Shown: in pieces, positions 19,263-29,500 of the stretch | How the letters are laid out: each line of letters starts with the position of its first letter | Numbering within the stretch: position 1 is the stretch's first letter | Assembly: GCA_003427395.1 (NCBI GenBank) | Contig: BFEA01000225.1 | Location: 396,647-433,832 of the forward strand | DNA: 37,186 nucleotides | From: Chara braunii | Taxonomy: Eukaryota > Streptophyta > Charophyceae > Charales > Characeae | Direction: 5' to 3' | Notes under the pieces: model-generated | What the model was told of the DNA's origin: nothing | Database searches by the model: none | What the model saw: only the letters and a program-made list of their open reading frames with translations | Made by a program: the position numbers and the translations under genes

Positions 19263-22200
19263 CTGGATTGCGGTGATCTCGGCGGTTTGCCGCTGGGGGT
19301 GCTGTGAGAAGTTCATTGAACCTGATCTTTATCATTTAGAGGGAAAAAAAAAAAAAAAAAGTCGTACCAAGGTTTCCGTAGGTGAACGAACCTGCCGGAA
19401 GGATCATTAAGGAAAAAAAAGCTGGACCCGGGGTCTAGACCCACTAGCAAGAATTGGGTTTCCTCAACGCACGACTCTGGACGTGTTTGTGGAGATGTGC
19501 AGGGGGTTGAGGTAAGTCTACGCGATTTTCTGCACATGTCCACAAACACGTCCAGATCCGGGCATTGAGGAAACTCAACGCTGCTAGTGGGACTTGAGCC
19601 CCCAGTTTCCAGCAGCTGGTGCAGTTCCCCCCAGCAATGGGAATGGAGACTCGTTGTAGAGCCATCTATGAGAACGGGCCCGTGATCTGACGGGGGTTGC
19701 TGATGTCACCCCCTTGACTGATGCCCTTCCAAAACGATGTCTCTCCGAAAAGGACGAAAAGCAAAAAGGACCAGCACGTTCTTCCCTTCCCCCTTCTTCC
19801 CTTCCCCCCCCCCCCCCTTCTCTCCCTTTCGATTTATACTTGTCATTCTTTCGCAGGGGGCCATGCGAATCCTCTATGCCTCAATTGGGGGATTACATGC
19901 GAACCTTCTTTGTCTCAATTGGTTAGGCACGCAAGTGGCACTCAGGGGTCGTGGGTTCAATCCCCATGGCCACCTGCGGCACGCTTGGTGCCAACCAACT
20001 TACAGATATGTCCTTCCACTCAGGGGGTCGTGGGTTCAATCCCCAGGGCCACCTGCGGTACGCTTGGTGCCAACCAACTTACAGATATGTCCGTCCTGAG
20101 GTGGAGATCAACACCGCAGCAATGAAGTTAGCACTTTGGCATACAGTTAGACCCATAACTTCAATTTATGGTGAAAGCTTACTTAGCAAACTCAGAGATC
20201 TCATCACAAAACTCAGCAAAGTTGCAGATATCCTTGGCAAAGACACGGATTCCTCAGCCTGCAGACTTCGTGGGTTAGTGTATTCCCACTGGCCCAAATG
20301 TGGTGGGCCCATATGTGAGCCGCCTTTCGGGCCCCTTTCAGAAGTTTCAGGCTATTTGTAAAAAAATTCGGCGAATAGGTGAGAGAGGCTTTGGTAGACA
20401 GTCCTCGCCCACTGTTTTACCGCAGTTGGAGTGTTAACTCCCGTTAGGACTTTCCTGCATGTATTTGACCGTAATCCTTCTTAGGTTATTTTTAAAAAAC
20501 TTCGGCGAATAGGTGAGAGAGGCGCTGGTAGACAGTCCTCGCCCCATCAAGACGACCGGATTTGGAGGATGATGCGGGGACATGGATATGGTCACAGTGA
20601 ACACTGTTTTACCGCAGTTGGAGTGTCAACTCCTGTTAGGACTTTCCTGCATGTATCTGACTGTAATTCCGTTTCAGGCTATTTTTAAAAAACTTTGGCG
20701 AATAGGTGAGAGAGGCGCTGGTAGACAGTCCTCACTCCATCAAGACGACTGGATCTGGAGGATGATGAGGGGACATGGATATGGTCACAGTGAACACTGT
20801 TTTACCGCAGTTGGAGTGGTGGTAACTCCTGTTAGGACTGTCCTGCATGTATCTGACCGTAATTCCACGAGTGACTGCATGTGCATGCACTACGTGTGTG
20901 TTATGCATGCACTACACATCTGTACTCGTTTGCCCTTGCCCTTGCCCTTGCCCTTGCCCTTGCCCTTGCGCTCAGAGCTCAGGAAAAGACATCCTAGTGT
21001 GAGTTTGCCCTTATCGGAGGAGGACATAGGAGGGGAGATGGTGCTGTACAAGGCATAAAACCTTATTGGAGGAGGACATAGGAGGGGAGGTGGTGCTGTA
21101 CAAGGCATAAATAAGTCTAGTTGGTAGTTGTTCATTCGCGCATCTGTTATTTATCTTGAATGAGAATGGAAAAAGAAGCCAAAAAATCTGTGATGCTTTT
21201 CAACCAATGGGATTTGCGGATTTGAAGGGTATATGGATTTTCCCCAAGAGAAAAACGGAAACTTTAAAACCAAAATCAGTTTTTTGCACAGCCAGGGTTT
21301 TCCCTCCCTCCCTCCCTCCCTCCCTCCCTCCCTCCCTCCCTCCCTCCTCAGCAGACTTAGTCCTCAAAGACGATCTGCCCATGTTGCTCTTCGACTCACT
21401 TGGTCAGATCTCATCAGATTCGTACTCCAAAGATTTGAATCAAATTATCGAAATCCAATAATCAACTTTTAATCATGACAAAAGAGCTGGATTAAAAAAA
21501 AGAAAACAATGTCCTCCTAGCCGAGGCAGCCAGTAGCTGGGGAGGGCTGGGGCAGGGAGTTATTAATCCACATAAATAGACCTGTGTGTGCGCTGGAGAA
21601 AACATCTGAAACCACCAGTGCAACAACTTTTTTTTTTTTTTTTTTTTTTTTGGGTTCGTTTTGGCTGTAGCTGCCAGCCATTTTGGTCCGGTTGCCCTGA
21701 GCCTTTGAATTTTCCGCCGGATTGAGCCCATTGTTGTTCTCAAGTTGCCTGGGGCCATGTACTATGTGTGGTGTAAAGTTGTAAACCAATCTATCCACCA
21801 ACTGAGCGAAATAGGTACTGTCATACGGCCATCCTCAATCCGCTAATCAAAGATCAAAATGAAGTGGCATAATGATCAAATACATAGGAAACGTAACATG
21901 GGCAAAGCGAATCGGAAGTACTGTTATGACCTGTCATCACACGGACTGAAACAGACAGCCGATTTCTGAGTCTTGCCGTGGAATGCATGCCATACTAAGT
22001 TCCCCCGCCTGCTAAGTCTGCTTGTGTGTGTGTGTGCTGGACTGCATGTCTGTCTGAATGCTGGCTGACCTGTGTGAGTGTGCTGCGTGCCTGTCTAAGT
22101 GACTTGAGTGTGTGTGTGGCCCCGTCGGGGTCGTGGATGTGGGGGCAGGACCGGTAGGGCCGGTACTTACCGGTGGCGTGACATTTGAGGGTTGCAGCCA

Positions 22201-25200
22201 GGAAACACTCAGGTGGCGACGATAGCGGCCCTGCGGCCCTCGGTGGGTAGCGGAAAAACACTCGAGTAGGCCGGTAAGTCCAAAATGGGGTACTTGAGGG
22301 CCAGAAGGCCGAAACTTGAAGCACTTGAAAGTCGGGCAGAAAAAGACAAAGTTGGCACTTTTAGCAGTCCGGTAGGCTGGGGGGTACTAGTAGGAGTCCA
22401 GGGCCTGTCGGGGGTACTTCAGAATCTGCAATGATGTTCCCGCCTCTCGGCAGGGGAAGTCTCCGGAGTGTGGGGAGGCCGGTAGGCCAAGAGGCACAGC
22501 CGAAGAGTCACGCGGTGCGGTACATATCCAGGCAGAGCCAGAGGCTCCGCCTCATTTGCTGGGCGCACAAGTTTGGAGCACGGCATTTGGAGCAGCGGCT
22601 GGGAGCAGCGCTGGAGAGCTGCGCTAGCAAGCAGCAAGCCGCGCTTGGCTAGGGAAGGAGAAGGACAGCGGAGGAGGAAGAAGAAGAAGGAGGAAGAAGA
22701 AGAAGAAGAAGGAGGAAGAAGAAGGGGGGAGAGAGAAGGAGCCGAGGTACTTACCGGCTATGGTGGCAGCCATCTCCTACACCTTGGAGCAGCAGTAAGA
22801 AGGCCCTCCGAGGGAGGGAGCTACTCCAAGCATCTCCGAAGCATCTTGGGGCATGTCGGCACTTAGGGGNACAGCCATAACTCATTTGGGAAGTCCTTTG
22901 GGCATCGTGGTTGTACTCTGCAGTCCGCCATAGCCTCGGCCTAGGAAGGAGAGGCGGCTATGGCTATGGTGGACCTCATGTTGTCCAGCTGTAGAAGAGA
23001 GACTTGGGCAGTGATACTGGACCTTCATTCCAACATTGTTGTATTATTTATTGTTTGAATTTATAAAGAGGAGGGGGAGATAAGATGCAAGGGAGTTGAG
23101 CGAAGAAGAAGAGCTTTGACATTGGTTCTTGCTGGTGTAGATTGTCTTTTCCAATCTTTTCTACTTCTTCTTCTTCTTCTTATCCTCTCCATCCTCTCAA
23201 GTTCATTCATTTCCTTTTGCAGTTGGTGAACATTGTGCTGATTGGTGAATTTGTACTTCGCAATTGGTCCGGGTCATAACAGTACTGTTGTTCATTCTTT
23301 TTTCTCAATGTCTGCCTCCAAGAGCAGTCCCCTTCCTCAATCTCTCTCCTTCTCTTTCTGTGCATGACATGAAACAGCAAAAGGGAATCAGTGCAGTGAC
23401 CTCATCCATGGGGGGGGGGGAGGAACTTGCAGACTGGTACAAAGAAATGTGCATAGCGGACTGCTATCCATAATCCTCGTAACGCAATTCCATGTCTGTT
23501 GTTCATTCTTTTTTCTCAATGCCTGCCTCCAAGAGCAGTACCCTTCCTTAATCTCTCTCCTTCTCTTTCTGTGCATGAAACAGCAAAAGGGAATCAGTGC
23601 AGTGACCTCATCCATGGGGGAGGGAAGTACTTGCAGACTGGTACGAAGAAATATGCATAGCGGACTGCTATCCATAATCCTCGTAACGCAATTCCATGTC
23701 TGTGTATCTCCCTGTGCTCGGTTGGAATTGTCTTCTGGTCCCTTGCTTCCTCAATCCATCTTTCCCTCTCCTGTCCCTCGGCATAAATATTAAATAGTGA
23801 ATACCACATCAAACTCAAATAACCACTTCACTCCTTTGATAACTGGATGTAATTCCAAACAATCCAACCAAGTCACTCCTTTGATCGTTGAACTTGAAAG
23901 CGTGCTCCGATTGTCTAGCAGCCGGAAGGTAGATGCCGAAAGGTAAGACCATGGATCGCAACACACCGCTGTTTGCCTGTCGGATATGATATGATTGCCC
24001 TGTCACGACTTTTTGTCTGGCTCTTCATTTTTGGGTTATGTCGTCCTTTGCATGTAGCAGCGATGATTATTGCTACAAAGGCCATGCCCTTCTGAAGTGG
24101 AATTTGATACCGTCTTGGCTACAGGCATTTGGAGCACCTGAGCGGGTCTGTGCGACTGGGTAAGAATTACCAGAGTGTGCATGTTGACGTGAAGGGAATG
24201 GCACAGGAATGGAGGTCTGGAAACGTAAATGGCGATGGTGGCAAGGTAACCGTTGGTGTGAACGTGGACATCAAGAATTCGAAATGGAGCTGCAGAGTTA
24301 AGGGCACAAACTTGTACGCACCGGTAAGTTTTGTTTTTTTGTTTTTTTGTTTTTCCCGGTTGAATGCGTGGCCTCTCAGGCCGCCGTGGTCCTCCTATTC
24401 TGGAGAGCGTCAGTCTGGTTCCTTGTCAAAAATCGGCAAGTTGCAACAGTGAACACCCACTCAAAGGAGGCCTCCCCACGGTACGGCCCCAGGGGCCCAG
24501 ACAGCATTGATTGATTGCTTCCCTGCAGGAAGGATTGACTGTCATTGTTGTTCATTCCTTTTGCTGTCCCTTCCCCATATTCACACTGCTGTCTCTTATA
24601 CACATCTAGATGTGTATAAGAGACAGGTCTGGTTCCTTGTCAAAAATCGGCAAGTTGCAACAGTGAACACCCACTCAAAGGAGGCCTCCCCACGGTACGG
24701 CCCCAGGGGCCCAGACAGCATTGATTGATTGCTTCCCTGCAGGAAGGATTGACTGTCATTGTTGTTCATTCCTTTTGCTGTCCCTTCCCCATATTCACAC
24801 TGTCTTTTTGTCATTGTTACCCATTCTTTTTGCTTCCCCCCCTCCCCCTGTTGGCTATGTCCCTTTTTCATTGTTGCCCATTCCTTTTGCTGTCCCCGCC
24901 CCCTATTAGCTAGGGTCCTTGAAAGAAGCAATCGCAAAATTTGAAAAAAATAAAAGCGGGAAGTTAGTAAAGCCCCTTTCTTCTTTATCCTTTTCAGGAG
25001 CATCAGGATAAATTGCTCGGACATATGTCTGTCGGTACTCTCTCTTTTCTCCAGCCATTGGTGTATGGAGTATCCGGATGACCGTGATTCGTAGCTGAGC
25101 AGAAACAGATCGCAAATTGCAGCCATTGACTTGTGCCTGAAAAATTGATGATTGCAGCTGGTGCCGTCCGAAAACTTCAGCGTGTTGGAAAAAAAACCTG

Positions 25201-26033
25201 AGCGTTGTTCTAGCACGTGATGCTGAGCAATGTCCAAGAAGGTAGTAGCAGACATTGTGCACAAACGCCGCACAGTACAACGTGGATTGGGAGGATGTCC
25301 AATGCCCACTCAGGCCATCACCACACCCCTACGGAGATTGGTAAAAAAAAAAGGGATAGTAAAAAACTGGTGCATGTGAGCGCTGAGGTTTGTCCCATGC
25401 GCGATACTCTTAAAATAATGTAACCTTGGAGCATTACATATCACGGAAAAGGATTACATCGTTAGGCAGCGTGAAGTACACTCTACGCCGCACAGTCATT
25501 CAAACTGCTCTCCGCTCAGACTGAGATCGAGCACTCGCTCGCTCGATTGTAGCTATATAGCCCAAAATCATGTAGGAAGGAACTCCCAGGATTACCTACA
25601 GTCCTAGTCTCATGAACCAGGTGCCTGCGGGTTCACCCGTGTGAATCCCATCCTAAAAAAATATCCTCTTTCTGAATTTTTTAATTTACGTCTTGGCTTT
25701 GTCTTATTTGAAACCGTTTACATCATTACCCGTGTGGCTTTCTCCAGCCCAAGCTGAGTGAATATCAGTACCGGGATGTCCCGGATCATTTCCTTGTCGC
25801 TTGTACTGCAGCTCATATGTCTGCGCCGGTTCCGTCTCAGCAGGTACCAGTTTACCCACAATAGTGTGGGCGACCTTTGCTGAATCGTGAGCTGTATGCC
25901 GCGGACTTTATTCAAACCTCATCTGCCACCCTTACGCTTCTGCCTTTCTCATATCTACCATTGTTGCTGGAGTTAGTTGTTTTGCATGTTTGAGCATCTT
26001 AGCACGTCCTGTTCTCTCTCTCTCTCTCTCTCN

Positions 26034-26124
<91 letters not shown>

Positions 26125-26518
26125 GCAGTTGAATGGGCAAACTTCTCACATGCAGCTGAAGAAAACCAAGTACTTGGCAACATGTTTGATGTTCTGGATG
26201 ACCTAATGACACTCTATTGCAATCTTCGTGTGGCAATACGTGCAGCACTTACGAACTGCCCTCTATTTGATGAACTTACTAGTGGGACTCTCTATGTCTC
26301 TCTCTTCGCTTTTCTCTCATCTTGTAGCTTCAACCTCTGCTGTTGACGGGCTGTGTTGTGTTTGAAGTAGATGACATTTTGGGAACATTATCAACAATGG
26401 CATGTAACAGGTCGATTATTACTGGCTATACGGATATTGCCGAAATTACCAAGTATAAACAGCCTGATTGATGTTCTCCGCATTGTAATCTGTAGAGCAG
26501 ATCCAGTGTGTGTGGGGG

Positions 26519-26552
<34 letters not shown>

Positions 26553-29500
26553 ATTTAACCATGATTTAAGTGAATTATTCTTTTTTTTTTTTTCACAGCT
26601 TTTGGTTGGTTTCCATCGTCGTTTTTCCTTCCATACTTTTTCAGTTGTTTTGCAATCAGACTCGCTATCTTTCACACTTCACATGCATATAAACAGGTTT
26701 CGCAGCAAACTGGCGACAAGCGCCCACTCAGAATTCAGAGATATGGTAACCAAGAACGCAGTTCAGATACAAGTTCACTTCAAATGGCTATGGTGGCACA
26801 GCGCCTGTACAACTCTCTGTTCACATGCACAGGATCACCCTGGGTATCCCACACGCATCACACTGTACACGCACGCACACACACACACACTCTACACTCT
26901 TCTACCAGCTATGGCGGCTATGGCCGCTACTACCCCTATCGCTATGGCTAAGTTCTCCTTCTCGCCCACTTCGTCTTCGGGCTCGCTGCAGACCACCTCG
27001 CACAAGTCGCTGTGGCAGCGCTTCCGCATGGCTTATGCAGGAATGAATGAATGGCTGGGCCCTGCCTCTTGATTTATACTTCTGTATCTCGTTGGTCTGC
27101 CCTTTCCCATGCCCGTGGTGCACACAGTCCCATGCGGTACTAGCTTGACTGGACTAGGACTGACTGGGACTGAGACTGCTGACTCAGCACGGGTGAACTC
27201 CACCACTTGCCCACTTGCCTCAGCCTAAACGTGAGCAACTTCGAAGGGCCAGTACCAGGACCTTTCGGAAGTTTCAGTCCTGGCCTTTCGGATACTGTAG
27301 CAGCTACGACCTTGACCTTTCAGGACTGTAGCAGCTACGACCTTGACCTTTCAGAGGTCCTACAGCTACGACTTCTAGGACCTGCTAAAACCTACAACCA
27401 ACAGGTCTACAGCTCGAACCCCTACAACCTACAGACCTACGACAGCCTACCAACTGCTGCGAATACACAGGTCACGGGTTCAACTCTCGGGGTCGACACG
27501 GATACTGTACACAGGTACGGTGAGGACTAGGGATTGAGCCCTGGGATCTGCATCCGCTACTGCGAACAGGTGAATACCGTTTCAGTTTGCTGTTTGTGCT
27601 CGCGGGGTTATAAACCTGGTAGAGTCCCTGTAGGGTTAGGCTACCGTCTTAAACAGAATACAACGTACGATCATTATAGCTGTATTTGGGGCAACTTTCA
27701 GTCTAGACTCCAGATACAGGAACAATGACCGTATGTTGTATTCGGGTGAAGACGGTAATATAGGCCGTTTTAGACCAGTCAGGGTTTGATTTTTTATCGG
27801 GAAGACCCAGTAGGCCCAGGGTAGGATGCATCTCGTCAAAAGTGATGAGCAGGCAGCAATTCTCACCTAGTTATTCATTCGGTAAGTTTTGCTGCTTGGT
27901 GGGATGGGAGGTGCGCAAAATTTAGCGAGCAGCCATAGCCAGTGGGATCTCGCACTTCACTGGACGGTTTCTCAACCGTTCGTTGCATGTTGCTCAGGGC
28001 TGCAAGGTGCCCAGCTCAACAGAAAGTTCTCTTGGTTTCACCAACTGTTTCGGTGCAAATGTAAAATGATATAATTGCAGTTTTGTGTGAGTTTCCGATC
28101 AACTGTGATTGGAAGTCACTTTCAACCTCAGTCAAGTGTGAAAGTGTGATGATGCTTGGAAATGAATGACACTTAACAAAATATTTTATGCCTGCCAAAC
28201 TGAGTGGATTTTGAACTGTGTCTGCCTGTCACACTCTGGCTGGTTGGCAGAGATCATGCTCAACTCAGTGCACGCAAAGTTGCAAACTCTACTAGATGCT
28301 GTTGTAAGTCACGTGAAATGCGAGTCTTTGGGCCTCGCTCCACTACTCAACGCTCTATATGTATCCGAACGTAATCGGACCAGATACATTGGGTTGGATC
28401 GAACTAGAAAGTTGAGGAATGGGATCGAGGCCCTTTGCAACTAACAGTATCTGTGGGGGTCAGAAAGTCAGAAACCTACCCAAATTCAGGAACCTTCTGG
28501 ACCCGTAACAACTTCGCCACCTCTTGACGGGGAGTATATGTAATCATAGGTAAACGATCGACGGTAGACGACACGACATTTTCCTAGGCCCTCGACATAC
28601 GTAATCGACCTAAGAATTCCGTATTGAAAAAAAAGGAGGGAGAAGGCAGTGATGGAATGCAGCAAAATTTGTGTTGTGCAAAAGAAGTCCTGCGCGCATG
28701 TGGACTGTTGGGATTTTCGGTTTCAGCCGCGCGACAATGCGGGTGGTGGGCAGGTGGTGGGCAGACATATCCCAGATGGAAAGGCTGGTCTCTAAAGTTA
28801 AAACCTGGCCTCTTCTGATCTCAGCCGGGCGTGCTGGCGAGGGGTTGCAACGCAGATGGAAAGGTTGGTCTCATGAAAAAGTTAATAAAACCTGGCCTCT
28901 GATCTGGGCCGTGCGAGCTGGCGAGTGGTTGCGATTCATGGCTGTCCTTAAATTTTTTAGGACGGACGTGAATCTGTGGTGCTCAGCGGCAGGCGGCTCA
29001 GATTGCTTAGTGATTTCTACAGTGGTAGGGACTCAGGGGCAGGGGGGGATACACAAGAACAAACGCAACAGGCTCTTGCCGCCGGGATGCAGTGCAAGCT
29101 TTCAAATGGAATGGTGTCGCTGACCACGCACCACTGCTTGAACGGACAGAGCATAGCGAATAAAATACACAGGACAGGTATGATGTGCAAGCCTAACACT
29201 TGGGATTATGTCAAAATAATGTTAATGTTCTGCTAACTTCTAAGTTACATAATAGGCATGCCAACCAGACCAGCATTCTGTCAGCTACATGGAGTATTGA
29301 TAAAGTGAGGGTGTGAAGAATTTGTCAAACCGTGTCAAACTTCAACTTTGTTACATGTGCAGCACTCAAAACAAACTGAAGTGAAGACAAATCTTGAAGA
29401 TGGCAATTGGTGAAAAAGCTTTACACTGAGCTCAAATCTTGTGGACAAAGGTACAACAGGTCAATATAGGCTCATCTCAATCTTTCCATTCTTTTGTTGT

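Larger units (their letters stand above)
17378..24124 (+). other. TIC236 intron 1 (6.7 kb), repeat-filled
   Basis: It starts GTAATTAATT and ends GGCTACAG. It carries two SINE-A copies, a GA tract, two MITEs, an 18S rRNA fragment, a foldback, SINE-B and SINE-C copies, several tandem arrays, a solo LTR and a 210-bp duplication, each listed separately. About 17400-17760 and 23710-24120 show nothing recognisable. A frame of unknown origin at about 20100-20360 (GESLLSKLRDLITKLSKVAD) has no family I can name. Confidence 0.85.

Noticed and set aside
20931-20970. Interstitial telomere repeat
   Set aside because: The unit is TTGCCC, not a known plant or algal telomere unit, and the tract is very short.
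24507-24728. Open frame with SYTHLDVYKRQ
   Set aside because: It translates the Nextera adapter junction and is an artefact.
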